From NCBI RefSeq assembly GCF_005876955.1, contig NZ_SSCL01000008.1, forward strand, positions 62,001 through 126,000: a stretch of 64,000 bases of DNA. The letters are read 5' to 3'. This DNA is from Sinomonas gamaensis. GTDB lineage: Bacteria > Actinomycetota > Actinomycetes > Actinomycetales > Micrococcaceae. The notes beneath the pieces are model-generated. The model made no database searches. It saw only the letters and a list, made by a program, of their open reading frames with translations, and had not been told where the DNA came from. Each line of letters opens with the position of its first letter. The first letter of the stretch is position 1. The position numbers and the translations under genes are program-made. Positions 1 to 9,756 of this stretch are shown here, in pieces.

Positions 1-842
1 ACACCAGGCAGCGTGAGCGCGTCACCGTGCTTGACGAAGCGCTCTGCCTTCCATTCCTCGTCTTGCTGATAGTCGAGTTCCTTGGCCACCGCGGGATCGG
101 TCGGATCCTGGCCCGCCAAGATGTTCTCGACACCCATGAGCTCCATGTCCATTCGACGCTGAGTCTGGGCGCGTAGGATCTCGATCGTCCCTGTAAGGAC
201 GATGATCAGTCGGTAGCCAGCGTCGATTGCCTTCGCTATGACGCCCGTGAAGTTTGCAGTCTTCCCGCTCTGCACGTAGCCCACGACTAAGCCCTTGGTC
301 TGCTTGGCTTCAGGTCGTGTTGGGCGACTCAGACGCTCGATGACCTCCGTCGTCGTCCCATCGAGCGACGAGATAGACGAGGCTGGCCACTTCTTGACGT
401 CGCGGAGGTAGGCCTCATAGTCGTCCCAGTAAACGCTGGTGCGTAAGTTCCGCTCGGCCGGATACCACGGTTCGAACACCTTCGAGATGACGACGGCGGG
501 GATCTCGAAGACTTCAACCCGTGCCGTAAACGCGGCGGCCACTTCTGTGGAGAGGCTGAGGCCAGCATAGATTGCTGCGCGACGCTCCTTGGTTCGCGGC
601 GCCGTGGCGAGGCCTTCGAGATCCTCGTCTTGGTTGTCCCACTTCGCCAGCGCCATCCGGGCTTGAGTCAAAGCCGGCTCGTTCTCGTCCGCCTCCCGGA
701 TGAACGCAGCGAGATCTTCTTCACTGACGTCCGTCCCCGCCAGCGCCGCAAGCAGGGGCCCCAGCGGCGTGGGTTGCTGGTTCTTCAGGGCGACGAAGAC
801 GTTGGTCAGGGCGTCTGCCCAGGCGGGGCGTTGTTCGGTCAC
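1..842 (-). CDS. Z1-domain P-loop protein of a GHKL-type restriction system (partial, C-terminus off window)
   Basis: Translating the minus strand from the GTG at 842 gives about 280 uninterrupted residues that run off the left edge. A P-loop of the Z1 type, GYVQSGKT, lies near residues 187-195 and is followed by a strand and a LTGTIEILRAQTQRR stretch. Z1 domains are ATPases found beside GHKL ATPases, PD-(D/E)XK nucleases and DNA methylases in restriction-like defence systems, and these are exactly its neighbours here. It starts 6 nt after the stop of the DUF4420 nuclease gene, so the three minus-strand genes form one operon. GTG is chosen because it directly follows that stop and the frame is open. 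Whether the rest of the domain is intact cannot be seen. Confidence 0.85.
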   Translation of the reverse strand, partial: MTEQRPAWADALTNVFVALKNQQPTPLGPLLAALAGTDVSEEDLAAFIREADENEPALTQARMALAKWDNQDEDLEGLATAPRTKERRAAIYAGLSLSTEVAAAFTARVEVFEIPAVVISKVFEPWYPAERNLRTSVYWDDYEAYLRDVKKWPASSISSLDGTTTEVIERLSRPTRPEAKQTKGLVVGYVQSGKTANFTGVIAKAIDAGYRLIIVLTGTIEILRAQTQRRMDMELMGVENILAGQDPTDPAVAKELDYQQDEEWKAERFVKHGDALTLPG

Positions 843-848
843 GTTCGT

Positions 849-1832
849 TCAACTCTCTTTCGACTCTACGAATCCGGAGATGGGTTCGGGAAGTGGGTCA
901 GGGTGCAGGTCCGTCAGGTCCACTCTGTAAGAGACTTCCGACACGAGTGCGAAGTTAGGGACGACTGGAGCCACAAGATCGGTGGTCATCGCAGGAAAGC
1001 CGTTCTTCACGTCGTAGGCGCGTGGCTGAGAACGAAGCGCCCAGAACGTCGGATACAGGTCCGCATCGTCGTCCTGCCAGCCGAAGCTCGCTAGCATCGC
1101 ATCGGTCGCGACCCGATGTCCACCGGCGATCTTCCGGACGTGAGCGATAACCTGCGGAAGGGTTCGTCCCCCCTCTGGGGCAGTTCGAGTGAGCTGAATC
1201 GACAACACGCTGAGCGAAACACCCCGCAACGGCACGAGCTGGTTGAGCCCATGGATGATGTGGTGGCGACGCTCGCTGCTGGTCGTCTTCACCTCGATGT
1301 GAATCGAATCGAAAGTGAAGTCGTGCTCTTCTGACAACGGCCCCTGCCAAGCGACAGTCGCCGGTCCCGCGCCGATCTGATGCATGAGGAACTCCAGGAA
1401 AAGCAACTCCCCGATGAGCCCGACTTCCTTTTCAGGGGTCATCGCTCCACGGTTCGCAAACACGTTCCTGTGGCGAGCTATGCCCGCCGCAACAGCGGCC
1501 GCCAAGGGCATCTTCTCGATCTGGAGCTCATCGGCGATGGTGGCGAGCAATCCGTAGGCACCGTGCGCGCTGCCCTCAACTCTAACCGCGAGCTCGGCGA
1601 GTTCGTCATCGCCGGACGAAACCGCGCTGAAGCGGACGTTCCTAAGCTTGGCAACGTCAGGTTCAGGCGTTTCATACGGCGTCACGAGGGTGATAACGCT
1701 GTTCTTGGGGTCGAGTTGCAGACGGCAGGCCGGCTTACCCTTGATCGGAAGCACCATGGGTGCGCCGTTGTCCCACAACTCGTCGAGGGTGCTGAATGTC
1801 AGATGGCGCGCATCATCAGGGGAAATGGTCAT
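849..1832 (-). CDS. PD-(D/E)XK motif protein (DUF4420 family), predicted restriction nuclease
   Basis: The product has 327 residues. A restriction-endonuclease fold is visible: GELLFLEFL around E142, an acidic residue at D171 (HDFTF) and the EVK triad at 180-182 (IEVKTT), in the order and spacing of PD-(D/E)XK enzymes. Family DUF4420 is typically encoded between a GHKL ATPase and a Z1 protein. The ATG at 1832 overlaps the stop of the GHKL gene in an ATGA arrangement, which fixes the start and implies translational coupling. It is probably the DNA-cleaving subunit of the minus-strand system. The target sequence is unknown. Confidence 0.85.
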   Translation of the reverse strand: MTISPDDARHLTFSTLDELWDNGAPMVLPIKGKPACRLQLDPKNSVITLVTPYETPEPDVAKLRNVRFSAVSSGDDELAELAVRVEGSAHGAYGLLATIADELQIEKMPLAAAVAAGIARHRNVFANRGAMTPEKEVGLIGELLFLEFLMHQIGAGPATVAWQGPLSEEHDFTFDSIHIEVKTTSSERRHHIIHGLNQLVPLRGVSLSVLSIQLTRTAPEGGRTLPQVIAHVRKIAGGHRVATDAMLASFGWQDDDADLYPTFWALRSQPRAYDVKNGFPAMTTDLVAPVVPNFALVSEVSYRVDLTDLHPDPLPEPISGFVESKES

Positions 1833-3349
1833 TGCTTCGTTCCTTGCCCGCCACGCATATGGTCCTCGGCGGCCGCAGCCGTACCAAGGACACTTTTCCA
1901 AAGGGCGATTTCATCCTTGTCTCGCGACCCGAGGTGCTGACCTTCGAAGACGTGGTGGGTCAGCAGATAGATCAACGCCTTGAGCACCGGGGCGTCGTTC
2001 AAACTCCCGCCATCGGGCGCAAACAACCCGCGGTAGCGACTGTTGAGCCACAGGGTCTTGGCCGGGTAGTCGACGTCGAGGAACTCGCTAGCCAGCATGC
2101 GCTTCCACTTGACGTTGACTGGGTCCCCGTCAATGAAGGACAGCTCGGTGCCGATGCGCTTGCGGACAGCAGGGGCGATGCCCTTATCCGGTCGGATGAC
2201 CGGTTTGCGCTCACGCTTCCGCCTGTTGGCGTCGGTGTAAATTGACTCTGCATCTTGAAGAAAGGTCAGAAAGGTCGTGCCGTCGATTGCCTCAGCCTTG
2301 TTGAGGGCATCGTGGAAGACCGGTTCGAACTTCAGGCCGCTCTTCTCGGGGTTCATCGTCACGAAGGGGCCGATTGCGCCGTTGTCCTCCAGCACCACTC
2401 TAGCGAGCTGACGCGCAGTGCTCGGCGTGGCCGTGTCGGACCAGCCGCCGATCTGAAGTAGGCGATCGTTCCGGTAGATGTAGAACCCTTGGAACTGATC
2501 GCCGCTCTTGGCTCCAATGCGGAATCCTGTGACGTCCGACTTCGCCGGCCAAATGTGGCACGTCAGCTTCACTCGAGTCTCGCCAACCTTCGCAACCAAG
2601 TCCTTGGGGTACTCGGGATGGCCCGATGTCTTGTATCCGAAGGGATCAATCGGCAAGATCGGAATACCAAGACCAGCCAGGGCGTCCCCGAGTTCGTCAA
2701 TTAGTACGTCGATCTGGAGACGCTTGGCGGCGATAAGCCTGTGGAACGTGACGCCAAGATGCGATCTAAGCGCTTCGTTGCGCTTAGAGAGCCAACTTCG
2801 TGCCTCAGCTTGGTTGCGGCCTCGATACGCGTTGCGGACTTCCGTCCAGACGATTGATGTCCCCTCGGGCGAGCCCAGAACGACCTGCCGGTCGGCGGCA
2901 TGCTCGGCGGCAACATCGGACGACAGCACTTCACACGTGAAGTCCTTCGAGAAGTCCGCGCGACGAATGCGGCGTCCGACCGGAGTTGCACCGTAGCGCG
3001 CGGACCACACGGTCAGGACATCGCTGTGGCCGAACGATGCCGCCTTCAAACCCATGCCGAAGTGGCCCAAGTCCTCTTCGGCGTATGTGCGCTGATGTCC
3101 GATAGTCATGGCTGCATTCGCGGCGCTGGCGTCCATGCCTCTGCCGTTGTCGAGTACCTCCACCTGGGCAAGACGGTCGTTCCGAGTCAGAAGCCTGATC
3201 GACACGCGCGATGCGCCAGCGTCAACACTGTTGTCCACCACATCGGCTATCGCTGACTCCAATGTATGGTTAGCACCGAGGCTCTTGACGAGACCCGCAT
3301 CTGGAGCCAGTTTGATCCGGTCGACAACGTCGCTCGAACTCGCAATCAT
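1829..3349 (-). CDS. GHKL (MORC/MutL-like) ATP-binding protein of a restriction-type defence operon
   Basis: The product has 506 residues and a clear GHKL ATPase domain at its N-terminus: N-box AIADVVDNSVDAG (about 34-45), G1 motif DNGRGM (67-72) and G2 motif GHFGMGLK (95-102). The remaining 350 residues are the conserved C-terminal part of this prokaryotic family. Such proteins are thought to act as ATP-dependent DNA clamps within R-M-like systems. It is the first gene of the minus-strand operon (GHKL, DUF4420 nuclease, Z1) and diverges from the C5 methyltransferase across about 520 bp. Biochemical role is inferred from family and context. Confidence 0.9.
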   Translation of the reverse strand: MIASSSDVVDRIKLAPDAGLVKSLGANHTLESAIADVVDNSVDAGASRVSIRLLTRNDRLAQVEVLDNGRGMDASAANAAMTIGHQRTYAEEDLGHFGMGLKAASFGHSDVLTVWSARYGATPVGRRIRRADFSKDFTCEVLSSDVAAEHAADRQVVLGSPEGTSIVWTEVRNAYRGRNQAEARSWLSKRNEALRSHLGVTFHRLIAAKRLQIDVLIDELGDALAGLGIPILPIDPFGYKTSGHPEYPKDLVAKVGETRVKLTCHIWPAKSDVTGFRIGAKSGDQFQGFYIYRNDRLLQIGGWSDTATPSTARQLARVVLEDNGAIGPFVTMNPEKSGLKFEPVFHDALNKAEAIDGTTFLTFLQDAESIYTDANRRKRERKPVIRPDKGIAPAVRKRIGTELSFIDGDPVNVKWKRMLASEFLDVDYPAKTLWLNSRYRGLFAPDGGSLNDAPVLKALIYLLTHHVFEGQHLGSRDKDEIALWKSVLGTAAAAEDHMRGGQGTKQ

Positions 3350-3873
3350 TCGACGCCTCTAAACTCGCTTGCCTTCAGCGGTAGCGACACCTCGATGAGC
3401 TTGCGCTTCAATCTGTTCCCTCGGCTCAGTCCGAATATGGAAACCCATCGGGCTCCACCAAATACGTATCACAGATACGTGGTAAAAGCTGCTAGGGCTA
3501 GCCTCCTGATCGAACCATCGCCTTAAGGCGATCGACGTAATCTGGCATCCGCACGAGTGATTCGGATCCTCAGACTCAAAGAACAGAGGCACCTCGACCT
3601 GAGCAGCGGTTCCGGGCCATCTCGGGGATGCCCCCACCTGACTGCGCGACATCGTTCGCTGGAGGCAACCCCAGCTCGGATGATTTCGATTAGTAGCCCG
3701 CGCAAGGGGGCTCTCCCCTGTGTTCGGCTGTGGCTGCATCCGTCCGTGCAGTCTCAAGCTGGTCTACTCAGCGTACGGGTCGCCACTACGTGGGTCTTAA
3801 ATGGCACAATCTTGATGCGAGTTTCGAGCCGTAACGGCTGCTCGCAATACCCAGGCCTTATGGTTGAGGCACC
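3350..3873. promoter_or_regulatory. Divergent intergenic region between the two defence operons, with a perfect inverted repeat
   Basis: These 524 bp separate the starts of the GHKL operon (minus) and the methyltransferase (plus), so both promoters must lie here. A perfect 7-bp dyad with a 3-bp spacer, ACGTATC-aca-GATACGT, occupies 3464-3480 and is a candidate operator. A 132-codon minus-strand frame (3359-3757) crosses the region, but I recognise no family in it and it has no convincing start. I see no convincing promoter hexamers. Confidence 0.45.
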
Positions 3874-4986
3874 ATGAGCAAGACCCTAGGGCATCGAGCC
3901 CCCTACGAACGCACGCCCGCCTCGGACTCCATCCGCGTCCTCGACCTCTTCGCGGGCGCGGGCGGGCTAACGCAGGGACTCTATGCAGCATCGCCGCGTT
4001 TCGTGACCGAACAAGCAGTTGAGATCGATCTGGCGGCCGCTGCCAGCTTCGCGGCTACTTTCGGCCGGAAGAAGATCTTCGCAGGCTCTATCGAGCAGTG
4101 GCTTGAGCTAGGAGCGGTGCCGAAAGCCGACGTCGTAGTCGGCGGCCCACCCTGCCAGGGTTTCTCTCTGCTGGGGAAACGAGACCCCAGGGACCTGCGG
4201 AACCAGCTGTGGCAGGCGTACGCGGAGACAATTGTTCAGGCAAAGCCCACCTACTTCGTAGTGGAGAACGTCCCGGCCTTCAGCAAGTCCGAACAGCTTG
4301 CCGATTTCAAAGCAGCCACTGGACGCTATGGAATGTTGAGCGACTATGCCTTCGACTGGCATGTGCTCAACGCCGCCGATTACGGTGCTCCCCAGGCTCG
4401 CAAGCGAGCGATCTTGATTGGCCATCATCGCTCGGTCCCCTCCCCTGGGTTTCCCGCTCCTACTCATGTAGGTAGACACGTTTCAGTAAGAAGGGCGCTC
4501 GCCGCGGTCTCAAAAGATCCTACGGGGACCGTCCTCGCAGACCGCATGACGGAATTCAACGGGACGAGGTTGCGGGGCCCATACACCACTGCCGAATTGC
4601 ATGTCGACCGTGAGTACCGCGAGATCTCTCTGCAACGCTTTCAAGCTATTCCTCCGGGCGGCAACCGATTTGATCTTCCCGAGGATCTCCTGGCTCCTTG
4701 CTGGGTCAGCCATAAGTCCGGATCGGGAGACGTGATGGGCCGTCTCCGCTGGGATAGCCCGTCTGTCACGATACGCACCGAATTCTTCAAGCCGGAAAAG
4801 GGACGGTACCTGCACCCCGAAGAGCACCGGGCGATCACGCCCCTCGAGGCGGCGCTCCTACAAGGTTTTCCTTTGGACCGGCTGTGGCTCGGCTCTAAGA
4901 CGTCCATCGCTCGTCAAATCGGAAACGCTGTGCCTATCGAACTCGGCGCTGCCATCGGACGGCTTTTGGCAAAAAACCTCGCGTAG
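3874..4986 (+). CDS. C5-cytosine DNA methyltransferase
   Basis: The 370-residue enzyme shows the full motif set of C5 methyltransferases: motif I DLFAGAGGL (24-32, SAM binding), motif IV GGPPCQGFS with catalytic Cys94, motif VI VVENV, motif VIII QARKR and motif X RQIGNAVP near the C-terminus. The target-recognition region lies between VIII and X and is of ordinary length. It transfers methyl groups from SAM to cytosine in a site that cannot be predicted from sequence. It could protect host DNA for the divergent GHKL/nuclease/Z1 operon, act as the DrmMII-type methylase of the DISARM-like genes downstream, or serve both. The start is preceded by a GAGG-like site. Confidence 0.95.
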   Translation: MSKTLGHRAPYERTPASDSIRVLDLFAGAGGLTQGLYAASPRFVTEQAVEIDLAAAASFAATFGRKKIFAGSIEQWLELGAVPKADVVVGGPPCQGFSLLGKRDPRDLRNQLWQAYAETIVQAKPTYFVVENVPAFSKSEQLADFKAATGRYGMLSDYAFDWHVLNAADYGAPQARKRAILIGHHRSVPSPGFPAPTHVGRHVSVRRALAAVSKDPTGTVLADRMTEFNGTRLRGPYTTAELHVDREYREISLQRFQAIPPGGNRFDLPEDLLAPCWVSHKSGSGDVMGRLRWDSPSVTIRTEFFKPEKGRYLHPEEHRAITPLEAALLQGFPLDRLWLGSKTSIARQIGNAVPIELGAAIGRLLAKNLA

Positions 4987-5059
4987 TCCGACCAACCTGA
5001 TCCTCGGCCCAAGACGACGGGGACCACTGATACAACCGAATAACGATGAAAGTTGGCCA

Positions 5060-5077
5060 CGGCGATCATCATCGCCG
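5060..5077 (+). promoter_or_regulatory. Small perfect hairpin upstream of the GHKL-helicase gene
   Basis: CGGCGAT-catc-ATCGCCG forms a 7-bp stem with a 4-nt loop, about 20 nt before the ribosome-binding site (GAGGGGAG) of the next gene. It could be an operator or an mRNA structure. It is short and GC-rich, so chance is possible. Confidence 0.3.
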
Positions 5078-5097
5078 AGGCTATGAGGGGAGCTTCA

Positions 5098-8000
5098 ATG
5101 TTGAACGCGGCGAAGTGGCAAGGACCAGAGGGAAACCTGGGCCGATGGCTCGTTGCAGATGGACGAGCCGCGTTGGAGGCCTACAGGGTCAGGCCGGAAC
5201 TCGTCAAGGAGCACGACGCTCTCGAACGCAGCACTGTGGAAAGCGGCTACGGGCGAAAGCAGCTCAACGAGCTGGCTCAGAACGCTGCCGACGCCATGAG
5301 GGGCATGTCCGGCCGGCTGGCCTTCGTGCTGACCGAAAGCTCGCTCTACTGCGCCAATGAGGGCGATCCGCTGACGCAGGGAGGCCTTGAAGCTCTGCTC
5401 ATGTCCCACTCGTCCCAGAAGCGTGACGACGAGATCGGCCGATTCGGACTCGGCTTCAAATCAGTGTTGCAGTTGACGGACGCCCCGCAGATCATCAGTC
5501 GCACTGTCTCCGTCAAATGGGATCGGGCTCGCTCGGCTGCAGTGATCTCCGGAGTCGTCGGGGGCAGAGAACGGTATCCGGCCCTGCGGCTCGCTGAGCC
5601 TTTCGACCCGGTCGTCGCTGCCGCCACCGACCAGGTGCTCTCCGAACTCATGGACTGGGCTACTACCATCGTCCGAATTCCGCTCAAGGACCGAACTCCA
5701 TGGCTTGACGAAGAGCTCGAGCGGTTCCCCCACGAATTCATCCTGTTCGCAGACCATATCGACACCCTCGATCTCGACAATCGCCGCACCGGCAAGCGCA
5801 AGACGTGGACGGCAGATCGCAGGCCCTATCCCCATGGGCTGGGGGAACGCGTCGTGCTGCAGGCCGATGGCCAAGCTGAGTCTTGGGACGTCTTCCGGGT
5901 GCCCCACCAACCCTCCCCCGAGGCCGCCAAGGACGCCGGCAGCGTTGCTGCCCGCTCCGAGCTGAAGCTCACCTGGGCCGTTCCGCTCAAGAGCCGCGGC
6001 CGCGGGCTAGGCAGGGTCTGGAATTACTTCCCGACGCAGTCGTACACGACCCTCAGCGGCATCATCAATGCTGCCTTCAAGCTCAACGAAGACCGCGAGA
6101 ACATGCTGGCCGGGCTGTACAACGAGGAGATCCTCACCAAGAGCCTGCCCCGGGTTGTCGCATTCGCCCTGCCCGACCTGGTCGACCCTCAGGATCCCGG
6201 CAGCATCCTGGACATCCTCCCTGCCCGTGGCCGTGAAGCTCGATCCTGGGCAGACGAGGTCCTCAACAAGCCCGTCATGGCGACAGTCGCCGCCATGACG
6301 TTCGTCCCCGACCGGATGGGAGTCCTGCGCGCGGCGAACGAGCTGCAGATCGAACCCGAACTCGACCAGGCCGAGCGACTCGAATCCATGTGGGATGCCG
6401 CCGTCGGACGTGAAAGGCCGTGGGCGCATCGAAGCCTGACCAGCAACGCAGCCCGGAATCACACCCTCAATCGCCTTCTCTCGATGGCCAACAAAGAGCG
6501 AGCCGGGGTCAGAGCGTGGCTTGAAGAAGTGGTGCATCCGCGGACGGCCGAGAGCTTCCTTGCCGCATTGGAGATCGCGGTTGAGATCAACCAGCGCTTC
6601 TCAGAACTTGCAAGCGAAATGCGCTCCGCCCGGATCGTTCCAGCGGGTGACGGATCCCTCCAAGCACCCATCGGCAGCGCACTGTTCGTACCCATCGACG
6701 ACGACGACAACGCCCCGAACCTCGTGTCCCTCGAATTCGTTCGGCACCGGAATGCGCGTGAGCTTCTCCGGAAGCTCGACATCGGACTCCTCGACGCGCA
6801 GGGACGCCTCAAGAAGGCGATTGCCGCAATCAGATCGAACCCGGCAGACCGCGCATCACTGGAGGCGTTCTGGGCTCTGTCGCGGTCAGTCGATCTCCCC
6901 TCCGTCCTGCAGCTCCTCCAAGGGCTCGCCAACACTTCCCTGCCTGTCCGCTGCGAGGACGGCCAGTGGCGGCCCATCGGCGAGGTCTGGCTTCGCGGCG
7001 ACCTGTTCCCCCAGGGAAGCATGGACGATGCATCCCTTGTCGTCGACAGTTCGTTTCATGCTCAAGACATGCGCGTCCTCAAAGCGCTCAAGGTGCACTC
7101 CGATCTCGGCGACCCTGTGCAGATCAGCTCGGGGAGATTGCACCAGCTATGGAAGGATGCCATCTCGGAGACGATCGAAGCGCACTTCCGAAACAGTCCC
7201 ACCCCCGTATCGGGAATCCATCTCGCATTCGGGCAGCCCTTCGCCACCCCAGGACTCGAACTGCTGTCGGACGCGAGCGCCGAAGTCAGACGGCGCGCGA
7301 CCGAGCGCATCCTCGATCAGCCGCACTATGAAGTGCGAGTCAAGATCAACAACCAATACGTGAGCGACCGTAAAGTATTCGACCCCGACATCTGGTGGGC
7401 CCGGAATCACGGAACGCTCAAGACGCCCCTCGGTCTCGTTGAAGCGCGCAACGCCGTCGCTGGATCTCCTGACATCCCCGACGGATTCTTGCCTGTCGCC
7501 CTGGATCAGCGCGCCGCCGATCTCCTCGCGCTTCCCGCCGATCCCGCCACCTACAGCTGGCCCTACATCTACACCTTGGCCAATCGGTCCCTGGGACTTT
7601 CAGAACTCCACCAGCTCTACGGCATCGCCGCACTGCACGGGTTCCGGAAGCCAGAGCATGTGTCGGTGATGACGAAGCATGGACGTGCCGAGCTTCCTTT
7701 CGAAGACGCACAGGTGGCGACCGACCGCCGAACCTACGAGCACTTCGCCCAGAACCGCGAAGCCGCAGTGCTGTTCGTCGAATCAGACGAGCTCCGCCTG
7801 GCCTTGGTAGATCAATGGAACCTCCCAGCGCTGGAAGTCAGGTTCGAATCCAAGCTCGTGGCCGAAGGGCAGGGAGACCCCCTGCCGTTGATGAAGCGGA
7901 TTCCGTTCATCCACAAGGCCGTATCAGGGATTTCGAAACTCATCACCGTTCCGTGCGAGAACATTCGAATCGAAACCACGAACGATGCCGGCGACCCGCC

Positions 8001-9756
8001 CGCTGTCGTAACGAGACAGGCATATCTCGAGGGAGACACCTTCTACTACCTCGAAACCATGACTCCCCGAATTTGGCTGCAGGCACTGCTGGACAGCACG
8101 GGCAAGAAGGTCGACTCAAGAATAGCCCTCGACAACGCCCAACAGGCCAAGAAGGAGCACGATCAGGCCGAAAGGCTGCGGAAGATCCAGGCAAAGCAGA
8201 CTGATGAAGAGAAGCTGCTGGAGCTGGTAGGCGAATCCACCATACGGTCGCTGATTCCCAACCACGTCTTTGCACTGCTGAACAGCAGAAGTGACGAGGA
8301 GATCTCGGGCACAGCTCTCGTGCGGCTCGCAAGCACACTCCATGGGGCAAGCCTTCTCCAGAAGATTCGACCCTTCTTGGAAGAACAGGGGATCGAGACC
8401 CCCAGCCAGTTCAAGGGCAGCTCCGCCGCCCGCAGTTTCGTGCGCAAGCTGGGGATCTCGGAGGACTTTGCCGGTTCCAGCGAGATCCGCAAGCCTGTCC
8501 GTGAAGAAGTGATGGGCCCCGTACGTCTCAGCGCCATGCACGACTACCAGGTGGATGTCAGCAAGCAGATTCTGGCCGTCCTCGAACGCGAAACCGAGAA
8601 CCGGGCTATCGTCCAGCTTCCGACGGGGGCAGGCAAGACCCGAGTCGCCGTCGAATCGGTCATTCAGCACGTCGGCCGTTCAGAGGGTCAGAAGCTTGTC
8701 GTCTGGGTGGCCCAGACCGAAGAGCTCTGCGAACAGGCGGTGGAAGCATGGCTCTACGTGTGGCAAGGGGCCGGGGTCCCGGAGCAGCGGATGGCTGTAG
8801 GCCGCCTCTGGGACGGAAGACGACCCAAGCCCGAAGAGACCCGGCTGCACGTCGTCGTTGCCACCATCCAAACCCTGAGCAGTATCGTGCAGGACGCGGG
8901 TGAGCGCGAAGAATACGCCTGGCTCTTCGGCGCCGACATACTCATCGTCGATGAGGCGCACGGAGCCATCGCCCCTACCTACACAGACGTATTCCGGGCC
9001 TTCGGCAGAGGCAACTCCCAGAGGGGCAAACCTCTCATCGGCCTCTCAGCAACTCCTTACAAGGGAACCAACGAAGCCGAGACAACACGTCTTGTGAGGC
9101 GCTTCGATGGGCATCTCCTGATGCCATCGCTTTTCACGACCGACAATGCCCATGCATATCTTCAGTCCATGGGAGTGCTGGCCCGGGTGCGGCACGAGGC
9201 GCTGGACGGGATCGAGCTCCAACTGACCAAGGGCGTCCAGCGCCCGGACCGCGGAGACAGTGCCATGCTGGAAACCCGGATCGATCTGGATGTCGTGGCC
9301 AAGAGCAAGACGCGGAACGATACCATCCTGGACCATCTGCATTCTGTCGCGCCCAAAGAGACGGCGCTGGTTTTCGCGGCATCAGTCGACCACGCAGAGG
9401 CGCTGGCCGCGACGCTCACCGCGGAGGGCATCCGAGCAGCCGCGATCTCGTCGAAGACTAACCCCTCCGACAGGAGGCGCGAGATCGAGGACTTCCGTTC
9501 GGGCAAGATCCGGGTCCTGACCAACTTCGATGTGCTCTCGCAGGGTTTCGATGCACCAAAGGTGGGTGCTGTCTATGTCTGCAGGCCGACATTCACCCCG
9601 AACAAGTACCTGCAGATGATCGGGCGCGGGCTGCGGGGTCCGAAGAACGGCGGCAGCGAGGAAGTCCTGATCGTCAACGTCAAGGACAACATCGACCAAT
9701 TCGGACAGCGGCTCGCGTTCAATCACTTCGAGTATCTCTGGAACCGCGAATCGTGA
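5098..9756 (+). CDS. Giant sacsin/Hsp90-type GHKL ATPase fused to an SF2 DEAD/DEAH helicase
   Basis: The product has 1552 residues. The N-terminal GHKL domain carries the N-box LNELAQNAADA (N62, D65), a divergent G1 motif ANEGDPLT and a G2 motif IGRFGLGFKSV, the pattern of sacsin-like ATPases. About 900 residues without a recognisable domain follow, with a charged helical stretch near 1010-1035. From about residue 1150 there is an SF2 helicase: Walker A PTGAGKT (about 1171), DEAH (about 1283), LSATPYKG, and motif VI QMIGRGLRG. The start at ATG 5098 has a GAGGGGAG site; an upstream in-frame ATG at 5053 has none. Its stop overlaps the UvrD start by 4 nt. It probably senses or remodels DNA in the DISARM-like system, but the exact role is unknown. 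Confidence 0.85.
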   Translation: MLNAAKWQGPEGNLGRWLVADGRAALEAYRVRPELVKEHDALERSTVESGYGRKQLNELAQNAADAMRGMSGRLAFVLTESSLYCANEGDPLTQGGLEALLMSHSSQKRDDEIGRFGLGFKSVLQLTDAPQIISRTVSVKWDRARSAAVISGVVGGRERYPALRLAEPFDPVVAAATDQVLSELMDWATTIVRIPLKDRTPWLDEELERFPHEFILFADHIDTLDLDNRRTGKRKTWTADRRPYPHGLGERVVLQADGQAESWDVFRVPHQPSPEAAKDAGSVAARSELKLTWAVPLKSRGRGLGRVWNYFPTQSYTTLSGIINAAFKLNEDRENMLAGLYNEEILTKSLPRVVAFALPDLVDPQDPGSILDILPARGREARSWADEVLNKPVMATVAAMTFVPDRMGVLRAANELQIEPELDQAERLESMWDAAVGRERPWAHRSLTSNAARNHTLNRLLSMANKERAGVRAWLEEVVHPRTAESFLAALEIAVEINQRFSELASEMRSARIVPAGDGSLQAPIGSALFVPIDDDDNAPNLVSLEFVRHRNARELLRKLDIGLLDAQGRLKKAIAAIRSNPADRASLEAFWALSRSVDLPSVLQLLQGLANTSLPVRCEDGQWRPIGEVWLRGDLFPQGSMDDASLVVDSSFHAQDMRVLKALKVHSDLGDPVQISSGRLHQLWKDAISETIEAHFRNSPTPVSGIHLAFGQPFATPGLELLSDASAEVRRRATERILDQPHYEVRVKINNQYVSDRKVFDPDIWWARNHGTLKTPLGLVEARNAVAGSPDIPDGFLPVALDQRAADLLALPADPATYSWPYIYTLANRSLGLSELHQLYGIAALHGFRKPEHVSVMTKHGRAELPFEDAQVATDRRTYEHFAQNREAAVLFVESDELRLALVDQWNLPALEVRFESKLVAEGQGDPLPLMKRIPFIHKAVSGISKLITVPCENIRIETTNDAGDPPAVVTRQAYLEGDTFYYLETMTPRIWLQALLDSTGKKVDSRIALDNAQQAKKEHDQAERLRKIQAKQTDEEKLLELVGESTIRSLIPNHVFALLNSRSDEEISGTALVRLASTLHGASLLQKIRPFLEEQGIETPSQFKGSSAARSFVRKLGISEDFAGSSEIRKPVREEVMGPVRLSAMHDYQVDVSKQILAVLERETENRAIVQLPTGAGKTRVAVESVIQHVGRSEGQKLVVWVAQTEELCEQAVEAWLYVWQGAGVPEQRMAVGRLWDGRRPKPEETRLHVVVATIQTLSSIVQDAGEREEYAWLFGADILIVDEAHGAIAPTYTDVFRAFGRGNSQRGKPLIGLSATPYKGTNEAETTRLVRRFDGHLLMPSLFTTDNAHAYLQSMGVLARVRHEALDGIELQLTKGVQRPDRGDSAMLETRIDLDVVAKSKTRNDTILDHLHSVAPKETALVFAASVDHAEALAATLTAEGIRAAAISSKTNPSDRRREIEDFRSGKIRVLTNFDVLSQGFDAPKVGAVYVCRPTFTPNKYLQMIGRGLRGPKNGGSEEVLIVNVKDNIDQFGQRLAFNHFEYLWNRES

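Noticed and set aside
3359-3757. Minus-strand open frame of 132 codons upstream of the GHKL gene
   Set aside because: No family, no good start and no ribosome-binding site; it lies in the divergent promoter region.
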